Notes under the pieces: generated by a model
The model's database searches: none
What the model was told of the DNA's origin: nothing
What the model saw: only the letters and a program-made list of their open reading frames with translations
Source of the DNA: Diphasiastrum complanatum
Lineage: Eukaryota > Streptophyta > Lycopodiopsida > Lycopodiales > Lycopodiaceae
Length of the DNA: 64,000 nucleotides
Direction of reading: 5' to 3'
Assembly (NCBI GenBank): GCA_029204225.1
Contig: CM055096.1
Span: 29,132,995-29,196,994 of the forward strand
Position numbers and translations under genes: made by a program
Shown here: positions 20,338 through 32,536 of the stretch, piece by piece
How the letters are laid out: each line of letters opens with the position of its first letter
How positions within the stretch are numbered: position 1 is the first letter of the stretch

Positions 20338-22455
20338 ATGTTTGCATGTTTTACTAATAGACAAAAAAAGTCGACCACTACAATGTCTAATATTTTGGAG
20401 GAACCCAAATTGTGCTTCAAACCTACAGTAGCTGGTGAAGTTGTATGCTCAAAAACATATCAAGATTTGCTTGGAATCTCTCACGAAATGTTCTGGCAAA
20501 TAATTGCGGAGGCACGTTACAACATTACATACAAATTTCATGGAAATACTGGAACTTTCAAACAATGTGAACATTCATCACTTGGGTTGGTCGTAATGCG
20601 TGGGATTTTAGAAAAGCATGCATTTCCTCAACCGCATCTACAACATGTATCAAAAGATGACGTTATTCTATGCGAATACCATCTTCCCCTCAGTATGCGT
20701 AAATATGATATATTCAAAACCATAAACACACGACTTACGAAATCTTGTACATCTACAGTTTCCAAAACAACACTCTATCGAATGTGGAGACGAGAGTTTG
20801 AACATGTGAAAACTTCGACAAAGCAAAGAATGTAGAAATGCAAAACATGTGATGACCTAAAAAATGCGATGGAGACAACTCCTAACACCAAGGTGGCGTG
20901 ATCGTTATATTGCAATGCGACGTCGTCATCTGCAACACGTTTTTTATTCAAGAAAGTGATATACGTATGGAAAAGAAGAATCAAGATCACATCCCGAGCA
21001 ATCTTTGTGCCTCGTCATTGACGGAATGAATCAAAATACAACAACATTACCCCGTTTCAAGAGGACTCCTCCTAGATTGGAGGGTAGTCATTTTTTAAAA
21101 ACGTATGTTTGTGGGGTGCTAGTCCATGGATTCAAATTGCTCTATGATGTTTGGATGATACCTTGCATGCTCATGATAGCAACCAAGTTGCCACATCAAT
21201 AATGCACAATAAGAAATGTGCATGCATCACGTGGTAACTTGCCTCCGATCTTGTGTATCCAAGCCGACAATTGTTGGAGAGAGAATAAGAATAAATTTAT
21301 ATAAGTGAAAATGGGATTTTTAATGGTTGGCCACACACACGAAGACATTGACTAGGTTTTCAGTGTCATCTCCAGAACATTGAAGTCCAATTCAGTTCTT
21401 ACAATGCCAGATATGCTAGCACGAATTGGTCAAAAGATAGGTGGCGGTCGTACCGAAACAACTCAAGTAGAATTATTGGAACGAATGGTAGATTGGAGAG
21501 GATTTATAGATCCACATATTATTCGTGGAAATGATGGCTTGGAAGGTCGTACCAATCCTCATTACTTTTGTTTCTAAAGGCTGAATGGTGAGCCAACCAT
21601 GCAATGGAAGTACTATTCTAATTATAGAGAAAACTCGTGGAGTGAACCTTTCAAACTCTTGCAATGTGGACCATCAAAAGATGAACCAATCTTCTTAGCA
21701 CCCACAAAGGACTTGGATCTGGATGAAGTTAAAGGAATAAGGTCCTTCATTGATTACTTGCGGCATATGAGTCTAGAGTTTTCGAAATATAGAGACCACA
21801 AGCTGCATGCATGGTTGAAAACACAAAAATTCTTGAGTATCTTACCAAACAAAAGAACTTGTCAACGTCACTGCATAGCCAAGAAACTTTTTGGCCGCAA
21901 TCTTTGCCAAGCACTTTTGAGCCAAGTGAATAAGCTTTCAACAATGACGTCCAAATGGATGCAGAGTTGTTACTCTGAAAATTTTGCGGGCGAAAAGGTG
22001 ATGCTCCTCTATCTGAATTCACACCTAGAAAAGAGGTTGCCCTGGACAAAGTTGTTGCAATTCGGCCTCCAGATGAGGATGTTGTAGAGGGACCTCCTAT
22101 TTGGATGGCAAAGGTTGTTGAAGTAAAGAATGACGCCGAAGGTGTGGTCACAACTCTCAAAGCATTGTGGTATGAAACTAAATCAAACCGAAGGTGTGGA
22201 AACAGTAGACCGATCAACAACAATGAGCTATAAATAAATTGCATATTGAAAGAATGGGTTCCAAACTATGACAGACCACAAGATATAGAAGTGGATGCAG
22301 TTATTTTTGCGTGGAAATCAAAAGCAAAAAAGATAGTTAAAATACATGGCTATGTTGTGGAGAAATCAATATCTATTTTAGATATCTCTACGGCACACAT
22401 CAAGGAGTACCTGTCCAAACTATCTAATGAATGTGCAGCTGATATTGATGAGTAG
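20338..22455 (+). pseudogene. Broken single-exon gene with RNase H-like HTHEDID motifs (transposon-like, possibly DUF7869-related)
   Basis: Across shifting plus-strand frames the order is: YRMWRREFEHVKTSTKQRM then CKTCDDLK (CxxC), WRDRYIAMRRRHLQHVFYS, CLVIDGMNQNTTTLPRF, THE-like YVCGVLVHGFKLLYDVW, HDSNQVATSIM, ASRGNLPPILCIQADNC-RENKNKF, FLMVGHTHEDID, VFSVISRTLK, a long middle, then GPPIWMAKVVEVKNDAEG and ALWYE (reader-like beta segment), ending in CAADIDE. I associate IDG/QADNC/HTHEDID with uncharacterised transposon-linked proteins with an RNase H-like fold, perhaps DUF7869. Stops near 20835, 20958, 21303, 21352 and 21577 and frameshifts near 20890, 21165, 21215 and 21885 make it a pseudogene. 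I found no terminal repeats. Confidence 0.7.
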
Positions 22456-22942
22456 ACATTGTAACTATAGTTATTATAAAAGGTATTTTTCAAGAGTCCT
22501 GGTTACGATTGTTTTAACTATATTCACAGGACCTATAATATACTAGTGAGTAATCAAAAATTTTGTAGTTATAGTCATGATGATGACATATGCTTTTGAT
22601 TCAAAAGCAATCCTTCTTGTACAAATGTATGTTCAATTTGAATATATCAATAAAGAGCTATGATTTTTGGATTACTAAGTATACTTGTTTACATCTTTTC
22701 AATGATGATCATATTTTTATTTTTGAGTTTTTTATGGATCTCAGATTTCTAAAATGTTCGTCCATGATGGTGCTATTAACTGTAAATTTCGTTCAAGTGA
22801 CATGAATAACTATTATAAGTTGGGATGATAACTTCATCACTTTAAGAATGTACATGACATTGTGATTTTATTTTGAATTTACAGTTGGTAATCGTAGTTA
22901 TTGACTTTAGACATTGATTAAAAGCTTAGTGAGTTTCAAGTT
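22456..22942. other. Spacer without a recognised gene
   Basis: AT-rich, with short frames lacking any domain. It may contain the right flank of the HTHEDID element, but I could not find an inverted or direct repeat shared with the left side. Confidence 0.4.
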
Positions 22943-22990
22943 AGAGAAGAAGGGGGAGAAGGGAAGGGAAGGGGGAGGGGGAGGGGAGGA
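22943..22990 (+). repeat. Purine-only G-rich tract
   Basis: About 48 bases of A and G with six or more runs of three to five G (GGGGG, GGG, GGG, GGGGG, GGGGG, GGGG). It meets the usual pattern for a G-quadruplex-forming strand. It lies about 90 bp before a copia RNase H fragment. Confidence 0.85.
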
Positions 22991-23079
22991 TTCTTAAAAT
23001 AGTCCAAATCTTTTGGAAAAGTCCAAAATTAATTGATTCCGTGTTCAAAGCATTATGCTTTATGTTATGATGGAAATCG

Positions 23080-23547
23080 ATGGAAGCACTAATCTTGAAA
23101 GCTTATTCAGACTCAGATTGGGCTGGAGATGTGGATACTAGGAAATCCATCTTTGGCTACTTATGTTTTCTTGCAAGAGGACCCATTTCATGGAACAATC
23201 AAAAGCAGAAATGCATCTCTTTGTCCTCTACCGAGTCCAAATATGTCGCACCCACCTTTATAGTAAATGAAATTATTTGGCTCAAAAGATTACTCCAAGA
23301 TCTAAAATTTCAACAGATCATGCCAACAACAACACTTCATTGCGACAATCAAAGCTGCATAGCACTTTCACAAAATCACTCTAGAACTAAACATATCAGA
23401 GTTCAATTTCATTTTTTAAGAGAGAAGTTTCAAAATAAAATAATTGTATTCACTAGCTCCATGCAGTTTGCAAGGGTCACTAAAAAGCAAATGCCCAATA
23501 AACATTACACTTTGTTTGACCAAAGATTAAAATTAGAATCAAAATAA
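23080..23547 (+). pseudogene. Ty1/copia RNase H fragment
   Basis: The frame reads LKAYSDSDWAGDVDTRKSIFGYL, PISWNNQKQKCISLSSTESKYVA, EIIWLKRLLQDL, TTLHCDNQSCIALS and TKHIRVQFHFLREKF. These are the full set of copia RNase H blocks in order. The usual ending (DIFTKAL) is lost in a diverged tail with KKQMPNKHYTLFDQRLKL. No reverse transcriptase precedes it, so it is an isolated 3' end of pol. The first ATG is incidental. Confidence 0.92.
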
Positions 23548-24540
23548 ATTTGTTTTCAGTTAACAAGACATTTTCATCAAAAGACAATTACTAGACTAGT
23601 AGCATCTATCACTATTGGTATTTCATTATAATGTGCCTAATTTATAGTGTTACATGAATGGAGGGTCTAAATTGATTGGGGGTCCACCATTACCTAGAGG
23701 CTAGGAAATAAATGAGGCTTTTTTTCATCCTCAAATGAGTGTATTATGCAAGATAACCAAGTCACTCATGGTGTGGTGAGGGTGGTAGGTGATACCACTA
23801 TGTTTCTAGGATCATATCTACTATCGTGTCTCCAAACTGTTAGAGCTTTGAGAACCCACCACTCTCGTTGCAATGGTGGTTCAAAGTACGTTTCCTCGAT
23901 TTTTTTTATATAAATTTGATATGTTGTATTTTTCAGCCCTGAACATAGTTAGCATCCCTTATGGATGGAATCCAGAAAATATAGATCCCATGTAGATGAA
24001 ATCTTGAAAATATGGAAGCCGTTATGGATGGAATCCAGAAAAATGAGCTCTTTCTATAATATCTAATTCTCTTGTTATCTAAAGGTGTTTGTGGGCCCAT
24101 GTCATTTTCAGAATAAGATTTTCGCGACACCATTATGCTCGATAATGAGTATCTCAAGGAACATTGTCAAGTGAGTCCTCTCATCTCACCTCAGGATAAT
24201 GTCTTTAGAAGCACATGGTTTAAGCTCAAATTTCAGTGGTGTAAAAACGAAAAGTGATCAGAACGATGAGCCTGACACTGCTAAGCCTGACAAGGTTTTA
24301 TGCATGATTAGACATACGTCCCTTTATAATTACACTGTCACGCGACAAGACAAATGGACTAGTTATTATTGATGCGAGATACATGAGTACTCACCTTAAT
24401 GCCACGTGCTCAAATTTTCTTTGTATTCGGGAGGCACCTCCAAAAGCACAATGTTTTTCTAAATTTAGAATCAAGATTTTTTGTGAGCAACTAGTTTATC
24501 ATAATTTTGAAGTGGACAACCAATAAAAAGATAACAAATA
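23548..24540. other. Spacer without a recognised gene
   Basis: No domain is visible. A short direct repeat, TTATGGATGGAATCCAGAAA, occurs at about 23955 and again at about 24022. The right flank of the copia fragment, including any LTR, is not recognisable. Confidence 0.4.
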
Positions 24541-24542
24541 GC

Positions 24543-24735
24543 ACATGAAATTTAAAATGGAATGTGCATGTGGACATCGATGGGCTGCCACATAGCACAT
24601 GACATTTTGCGATGTGGCAGCCCATCATTCACATGAAAGTTAAAATGGAATGTGCATGCATGTGGATGGGTTGCCACATAACGCATGACATTTCGCTCGG
24701 AATGTGTGGTAGCCCATCCTTCACATGAACATTCC
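24543..24735. repeat. Tandem duplication of a hairpin element, about 88-bp unit
   Basis: Unit 1 has a perfect 15-bp inverted repeat, GATGGGCTGCCACAT (24579-24593) and ATGTGGCAGCCCATC (24612-24626), with an 18-base loop. Unit 2 repeats it with changes (24665-24679 and 24702-24718). Both units are preceded by CACATGAAA(T/G)TTAAAATGG and followed by TTCACATGAA. The arrangement suggests a small fold-back element duplicated in tandem. Confidence 0.88.
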
Positions 24736-25357
24736 GTAAAAAAAAATTGTAAATTTTTGTTGGTGAAAATGGGAAGATGAGAAAAAATTGCAAAAAGAAA
24801 TTTCTAGAAAAAGAAACTAAACATAAAAGTTCGGACGTGGAAAAAAAAAAACTATTTAATTTCGGATTTTTGTTTTTGCAGAAAACAAAATACGGAAAAA
24901 AAATTCCGAAAATACAAAAAAACATGAAAAGGAATCCAAAAACAAATGTTGAAGAAAAAAACCCAAATTTTTTTTGTCACGCATGTCATTACTGAAAGAA
25001 AAGCCCCTACACTGCGGCCTTCTACCCTCGAGCACCCACCTCCCAAGGCAGAAGGCCCGGAGAGCCTTCCGACTTCCAATTCCAAGTTCCCCTGCCACAT
25101 TATTTCCCTACAATGTGCCTCCAGGTTATGTGTTTGATAACTTCATAGTGACTCATGTTCAATATTGAGAATGGGTTCCATAAAAAAAAAAACTCAATAA
25201 TTTTGTTTCTAGGCATGTAAAGTTATGGAGCACGTAAATTATTCATTTACATTTTCGCGCGAAAATGGGGCGCCGTCAAATAATAACAATCATGAATATT
25301 AAGCACGTAATACTCGAGGAGTCCAATCGACGACACACACACAATACAACAATACAG
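24736..25357. other. Spacer and probable promoter-proximal region of the DUF3527 gene
   Basis: The first part (to about 24980) is A-rich on the + strand. Base composition then shifts to more balanced sequence near 25000, which may mark the approach to the gene's 5' region. I cannot place a TATA box or start site with confidence. Confidence 0.35.
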
Positions 25358-25377
25358 AAAAAAAAAAAAAAAAAAAA
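25358..25377. repeat. Poly-A tract (A20)
   Basis: A homopolymer of 20 A following an ACAC-rich stretch, just before the likely leader of the DUF3527 gene. Confidence 0.9.
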
Positions 25378-27308
25378 CACAGTCTCCTGGTGGCGGTAAG
25401 GAAAAAGCGTGCTGTCCTTGCTGCCTGGCCCCACAGACCCTTACTGCTTGGTAATCTGTCTAGGCACTTTTTTGGCTTTGTAATCTGGCTATGGCGGAGG
25501 AGGGAGAATCCTGATCGTTCTATCTTCTGGTTGACTGACAGAGAAGTTAGGGGAATCAGGGAATCTGGATCCGGAATGGCGAGCATGGAACGATGGTCGT
25601 CGAAAATTGGCAGCCAGCGCTGATGCTGTGATGAGATGGAGGATGGAAATCGTGGAATTTGGTTGTTTTTGGTCGCAAATTGCGATTGCTGCTGAATTTT
25701 TCGCACAAGGAATTGTTCAAAGTCCTCAGAAAATGGATTGGTCAGAACTCAGAAGCTTGTAGCGTACAGATTTGGCTTATTATTGTTTCCTTGCTATTTC
25801 CGGATCCTAGAGTTCTCTATTCATTTATGTTGCGGCTTGCAGCAGAATCACAAGTGCATTGACTGAGCCTGTCAGGATGGCGATGGCGATTTATTGTAGT
25901 TGGATCTCGTGTTTATTGCTATTATTAAATTGATGAGCGAGATGTCAGCTGGGAGGAATAGTTGCTTGATGTTGATTGCACTGTAGATTCTCTGTCATTG
26001 TCAATTCAATCGAAACGACACCATGGACTTTACTGCCTTGTTTTATAACTTTTATTGATGCGTATTTCTGCCTGCGGCGTAGTGATGTTACCACTATGAT
26101 GTGTGAAATGTGGAAGGAAAATCTGGATAGGACTCATCTTATTTTGCTTTTCGGCTTTGCGGAAATTTCTGACCTGAGGGATGGTCTTTTCTGTTGGTAT
26201 AGTACTGATTTTTTTGGTCAAATCCAACCCGAGCACGCTTCATCACCCCTCCAGGCATGCGCGTTGACATACTGAGTTTTAGAAACAACGTTCGTGTTAA
26301 GTTTGATGCAGAGGACACTACAGTGAAAATTTCTGATCACATTTCGCGACAGGATCCGCTAATCCTTCTAAGCGCATCTTTGAATCATCGTTGGACAGGT
26401 CTCCTTTGGTTCCTGTTAAATGGTAGTAATTCGGGAGCTTCTTACAATTTTCTTGGGTAAAATACAATTCTTTAATATTTTTCGGATGATCTTTAGGACA
26501 CAAGCCTGCCTGCGCAGATTCACTTTAACGAAAGACACGTAATCTAAAAGCTTGATTGAAGACAATCGAAAAACAAACCTTCCCTTTGTGGAACTATCGG
26601 TCAATACATACATGTGGATAAAGATAAAGCGTATTTTATTCTACACGCAGATCTTGTGTGGTCTAGCAGTTTTCAGTTAAGTTCCTCAAATAGATTCGGT
26701 CGTTGTTGCTCTCTCAGCGATACATTCCACTAGCAACCTTTGGAAGTGAAGAATCTGGTTAACAGCGGTTCTCATTGACAAAAATCATGAAAGAACTTGA
26801 GTTTTTATGAAAACCATCATTTTCGACGGAATATCCCGATACTGAAACGCAAGCATCTCCATAATTCCTGTAAGTTTCTCATACGCAGTTGAAACTTTAT
26901 CTGAAATTCCAGTTTATTCTGGCTGAACTTTGTCAGGCTGTATTCAGTGAAATTTGTCTCTAAATTTGTAATATTTGTACATATGCATCAATCAAGAAAT
27001 TTAGTCTCTACTTTGTGTTGTATTGGTATTTGAAGATAATGTTTCGGTGCGAGTCCTTTCTTTTGGGAAATTTAGCCAGCTACATCTGTAATCCTTTTGT
27101 GATACTTTACCAGTGCAACCGAAATCTCTTTGGTACGCTCGGGCAGTGGTATGGCGCACATGAGACGACATTAAAGTCAGATGATATGGAGCAGAGCCCA
27201 AGCTTGATGCTAGTAAGGCTTCAAAGAGGTTAAATGTTCTAGTAGTGAAAAGAATTGATAGGGTGGGTACAAAGATAGCGCGTTCCTGGTTGCGATTTCC
27301 CTCCGCCC
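25378..27308 (+). other. Probable 5' leader region of the DUF3527 gene
   Basis: This 1.9-kb stretch has the balanced base composition of the coding region and many short ATG frames, but no domain. It may hold 5' UTR exons and one or more leader introns. Splice sites cannot be chosen from sequence alone. An in-frame TAG at 27276-27278 stops the main frame 33 bp before the chosen ATG. Confidence 0.4.
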
Positions 27309-30300
27309 ATGAAAGCGCACAGGAAGGAACGTTTGAAAGTCGAAGTTCCCTCAATTGATGTCAAAGTGCTAAGCGAGTGCCAGCAGTTAGGCTCGAGGCA
27401 AAAAGTTGACATTGGAGCCTTTCCTATTCGAAATCTGAAACAGGATTATGACGTGATATTGCCTAATTTGGAGATGAGTTCTAGATCGACCAAAGATTCT
27501 GTCCTCTCATCAGATAATATAAAAAAGGCTAAAAGACGATCTGTCTACTCATCCAATATGACTTCCTTTAGCGAATATTCATTTCCCTCGATAAGGGTGA
27601 CTAACACCTGCGAAAAGGAGGAATTGTCATCTAAAGCGATGGCCACAATTGGAGGAATACATCCTTCATCGTCTTTCCGTAGTCCACCGCCTACAAAAGC
27701 ACCTCATTCATCACCTGTATGGCATCAACCTTTTCCGTGTTCAGGTCATACAGAGGTCGCTTCCAAAACCGAGCCATCCGAAAATTTGCATGAACATGAC
27801 GAAAGCCTGTGTGAGAATTTAATGCACGCAGATTACTTTGAGTATGATTTTGCGTGCCGTAAATGGAAAGAAATAAAAAAAGAAGGTATGATGGTTTTAG
27901 AGAACGAACACAAAGGAACAAATGAAGCTCCCTCAAGAAAAGCACAAGAAACAGTGGGAGATGATGAAGAGAACCTTGGGCGTACGAATGAGGTTACCTC
28001 TTTGATGGCAGCGTTTGCAGACGGCTGTGGAGACTTGGCTTTGCACCATAAACGCAGGATAGATGTTCTTGAGCAGCGCAGACGTCATTCATGTGATGCG
28101 GATGGAGTGTCAAAGGCACTTACCGATACCAGGCTTGATTCAGTACCTTCTGCCAAAGGCAAAATATCCGATGATCTTGCTGATTCGTTTCCGAATATCA
28201 ACAATGGATCGACAACAAGAGTGCAAAGGTGCACGTTATCGTCCTCTTCGATTGCCGACAAGTATAGGATGAACAAAAGATACTTACTTGTAAAGCCAAG
28301 TATAGAATCTGAACGAGCGTCTTTTGAAGATGTCGTCCCTGACTCGAATTCAGCCTTACGTGAGCGAGGGAATCTTGAACATCTGTTATTTGAGCATTCT
28401 GCTCTTGGAAGCACATCTCAGGAATTGCTGAGGACATCCATCAATCCTTTCAAGCTTACATCTTCCCACAACAAATGCTTACGTTCAAATTCAACAGGTT
28501 CTGCAGATTTTGGATCTTGGCAGAGAGCGAGCGAGCTAGGGAGATCTCCCTCAAAAAGCATTGTGAACAGAGTGCAATCTTTTTTCAGTGAAAGCAGAAG
28601 TTACCTAAGATTCCAAAAATCCTCTCAACAAGGACAAAGCGAGGTTGAAAAACTTCAGCATTCGGATAGCAACATTTGTAATCTGACAGGCCAAAAAAGC
28701 ATCCAGAGCAATCCACATAAGGACGTTCATCTCAAAGGTTCACAACATATCATAAGGGGCGGTGTAGCTGTAAATGATTCACAACAATGTTCAGAAGATA
28801 GGAAGTTTTTTGGAAATGAGCAGCTTTATAAAAGAGAAGATAAGAGGGAAAAGCCTGATTCGTTGTTAGGATTAAGACTGAAATACTTTGGTCAGAAAAT
28901 GTTTGCTAGAGAATCCAATATTGTTGGCAAGTCTTCACGGGGAGTGACATTGAACGCTCCTACACAAAAGTCTATCCGAGCACCAGGAAGACCACCTCTA
29001 CATGCTAACAGCTCATTTCCTAGAACTTCATTTGAATCAACCTCCAATTTATCTGAAATGAAGTGTGGCCAGTTGGACACTATTTTTGGAGACGGGACCG
29101 TTGAATACAGTTTCTGGATGGATGATTCAGAGCAGATTTTCTCCAAGGTACAGCACGAGGATTCATTCAATGTTGGTTATTTTTATAGTCAAACTTTCAC
29201 CATTTTCTCATTGAAAGGAAAGGAAAAAAGAAATAAGTGGACAAATTGGGGGCAGAGGAAACCAGCTTCAACGCTTACTACTACTATGAAGTTTACAACT
29301 TCAATCCATCATAATGATGTGAATGAGAATGGAAGATATTGTTTACAATCAGAATTTGTGGTTTACAATGCACAGAAACAAGGCAACATTGTCGACTCTG
29401 CAAATCTTGATCCCACGTTGAGCTCTTCATTGGATAAATCAGGAAGAGAATCTCCCAGCAGCTATCACAGGAGTATGACTGGTGACAGTCCACTCTTGCC
29501 AGTATCTTGTGACCTTGCCAATTATCGTTCTGTTCATGAGAGTTCAGAGTCAAATGCATCATCCACTGGTATAAATCCCTGGAATTCTACAGAAAGCAAA
29601 TTGCATAAATTCAGCATCAGCAGATTTAGCAAAAGAAGCAGTATTGAAGATCAAGTTCCTTTGAAACCCTCTGCAGAGCTAGCTGCAATTGTCATTAAAT
29701 CACCCTTAGAAATGAAAAAAGAAATGTTTATTTCTGGGGATAAGCTGCACTCAAGTCTCACATTGGATTGCAATGCATCCGTCCCTACACATCGCAGAGC
29801 TCATTCAAATTTTGCTGCTAAGTTAGTGCATACAGCAACAAAGGAAATTCAGGGTCTAATGTATCAGAGAGTACACAGCCCACTTGCAATTGCAAAGGAG
29901 AGCTACAATGTTTTGAGAAGATCAGGGAGTACCAAAGAGTCCACCTTAAATAGGTTCAATCATACAGGAGGAATTAGGCAGGATAGTCTCACAGACATAG
30001 CTGTTGAGAGTACTCTTCAATGGGACAAATGCGTTACAAGCCAATCTAACAGCAACCTCCAGCAGGAGTTTTCTGGTGCAGAAATTGCAGGTTCTAGTGT
30101 GACGATCATATTGCCAGCAGGTGAGCATGGGTGTCCAGAATATGGACAATCTGGGCCTCAGCCTCTAATAGACAGATGGAAATCTGGTGGAAAATGTGAT
30201 TGTGGAAACTGGGACCTTGGCTGTGGATTGGTTGTTCTCAATAATCGGCTTGAAAAAGATAGTCCTAGGAGAAACCAACTGGCTGGCAATCGGGATTCTG

Positions 30301-31089
30301 GTGATTACCTAGCACAAGAGAAGCCATTGGAGTTTTTTGTTCAGGTATGTCTTCTTTCCTACATCAATGAGGATAAAGTTGTGTTCTGATATTGAGTAGC
30401 TCTATGTTCAAGGACAGCATACATGGTCTTACTTTGTAACCAATACCTGGATTGTGTTAATTGTGCATCGTGTGATGTGCCCCAGGTACTACATGGATAG
30501 CTTACACAAGACACTAGCTATTTTTGCAATCTTTATTCTCATCAGTCATTTTCCCAGGCATGCCATGAACAAGTCCCTTTTTGGGATCATAATCTGGATA
30601 GAATCACCCTCACATGGGAGGCTATTGCATATGTTAACAGTGGATAGAATATACACATACATAAAGCTTATCAAATCTTACATTCCATGTTAGATGCCAT
30701 GGGGTTTTACAGTTGATAACGCGTTTCCTCTTTTCCTTTTGCAGGGAAAGGAAACAAACATGCCTACATTGATCTTGACACCAACACATGAAGGTCACTT
30801 TTCTCTTCATTTTCAATCATCAATATCATCATTGCAGGCTTTTTCTGTAGCCATAGCAATCCTACATAGCAAATTTGAACTTGCCAGGTGGACAAGCATG
30901 AAAGAAAGAATGGAGTACCTGAACAGAAAACTTATGAATGGGTCGTCACATCATTCTGAAATATGTGAATCAACTCTTCCTGCATCAAGAAGTGAAGTTC
31001 TCATTGGCCAGCCTAAGGCTCGCAGAACCGCCTCCTTTTCCCAAGGGCATCATCTTGATCCTCCTTTCTATCCCATTGAAAGGGTCTAA
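27309..31089 (+). CDS. DUF3527 domain protein, two exons (27309-30344, 30745-31089)
   Basis: A plant-specific protein of unknown biochemical role. Exon 1 gives 1012 codons and exon 2 gives 114 residues and TAA, so about 1126 residues. The intron (30345-30744, 400 bp) starts GTATGT, ends TTTTGCAG and is phase 0 after LEFFVQ. The N-terminal two thirds are Ser-rich and probably disordered. The C-terminal DUF3527 region starts near YSFWMDDSEQIFSK (about residue 600) and includes ELAAIVIKSPLE (about 790), VTIILPAGEHG, PQPLIDRWKSGGKCDCGNWDLGC (about 948-972), then in exon 2 HFSLHFQSSISSLQAFSVAIAILHS, the family's closing signature. The joined frame restores this motif, which supports the intron. 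No signal peptide or membrane segment is seen. It is the first ATG after an in-frame stop. The frame is intact, so it is likely a working host gene. Confidence 0.9.
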
Positions 31090-32502
31090 GAGGTAGGGAA
31101 GCAATCCCAAGATCCACTGGTTGGACAGGGAATGGAAAGATGGTCTCCCTAATATTGTAATATATCATGTAAAAATATCCCAAGTATTGCAATGCCCGTT
31201 AAAAGGTGTCGAAAATCATAATCAAAGCTTTGCTTATGATTTGATTATGTCATATGAGTGGCTTGGCTTGTTGAGAAATTGTATTCATTATTTGCAACAA
31301 TTTCCAAGATTGTTTTATGTGAGCTCCTTTTGCAACCATAAATAGTAGCATTGATGTATGTCTCAACAAACCCCCCCAAATAGGATCAAATAAATATTGA
31401 AACTAATTAGGTATTAGTGCTTATGACCGTTTGAAGTTGTAGTTGGCACACAAGGTCATAAAATTCTCTAGGAGCTTGATGTTGATAAGAACTCTTGCAT
31501 TTTTCAAACTCGATCAAGATCTAAGTAAGTGTTTAACCGAGGCATCCCTTTTCCCTATTTTTTAAACAAAAATATCTTTCTGGCCTTTCTTTCTCACAAA
31601 ATTACAATGTGCTTAAAAAAGACATTTTGTGGTCATTGTGTATGGCATTGTACACTAGGTGCTCTTATAAGTTTGCAATTAGTAACCTTAAACTTTACTT
31701 GCTTGAGATGCCTATACATATAACATTGTTTTCAAGACAAAAAAAGACATTGTTTCTTTGCTACTTGACAACTACCTTGCAAAGGCAAGAGTATGTGATC
31801 AAATGGTTAAGTGTGTTGATTTTGGTTAGAGGGGCTCTACAAATATCGCTAAGTGTAGCTAGAACTTGACCCTCCTTGTTACACCAATTAGGAGCCCTTA
31901 TAACATAGTTTTATCTCATCTTGTTTCTCAAGGTCAAGTTTGCGATCATGAGATTTGTAAAATGTCACAATGATGCTTTATGTTAGGACGTAATATTTAC
32001 ATGCCCTTGAGAGATTAGTGAGGATTGTTTGAAGTGGCCATTCTAGGTTAGATAGCCCTCGTAGATATTTCTAGCAAGACTCCTTAGGCAAAGAGATTGA
32101 GTAGGACCAATAGAGTTCATGTATGCCTAGTGGGATTGTTCACCCAATATGGATATCAAATCCAATATGACTAATAGGAAAGTTGTAATGAGTATGCATG
32201 CACACAATAGACACTTTTTGAAAACAAATGGATATAAAAAGATGGCAAAAATGAAGCCAGACGTGATATTAAATTGCCATCAAGCATAAACCAAGGTTTC
32301 CAAGATATCTACCAATGGAAGTAGAAGTGGATATGATTATGAGAGATGAAGGATGGAGTTAGTTCTTGAGATGGCAATGCAAAGCATTTCCAAAAGGTGT
32401 AGAAGGATAACATAATGTCAAATCTTGTGGAAGATGAGGCTCATAAGTCTCCTAGAAGTGCATTCAAACTAATGGAAGTCAGGATTCACAAGCTTGATAA
32501 GA
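31090..32502. other. 3' flank of the DUF3527 gene and spacer
   Basis: The first few hundred bases should include the 3' UTR; no clear polyadenylation signal can be assigned. The rest is AT-rich with no domain or repeat that I recognise. Confidence 0.4.
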
Positions 32503-32508
32503 GGACTT

Positions 32509-32536
32509 CAGTGATAACCTGTGCGCTCTGATACCA
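32509..32536 (-). other. Extra primer-binding site and leader outside the 3' LTR of copia C
   Basis: On the minus strand the sequence directly beyond the 3' LTR reads TGGTATCAGAGCGCACAGG then TTATCACTG. It matches the true primer site and leader beside the other LTR (37792-37818) with about three differences in 28 bases. A single intact element should have host DNA here. It implies that a second internal region once followed this LTR. Confidence 0.8.

Noticed and set aside
24777-25168. Several Lys- or Pro-rich frames
   Set aside because: A-rich composition and mutual overlap; no splice sites or domains to support them.
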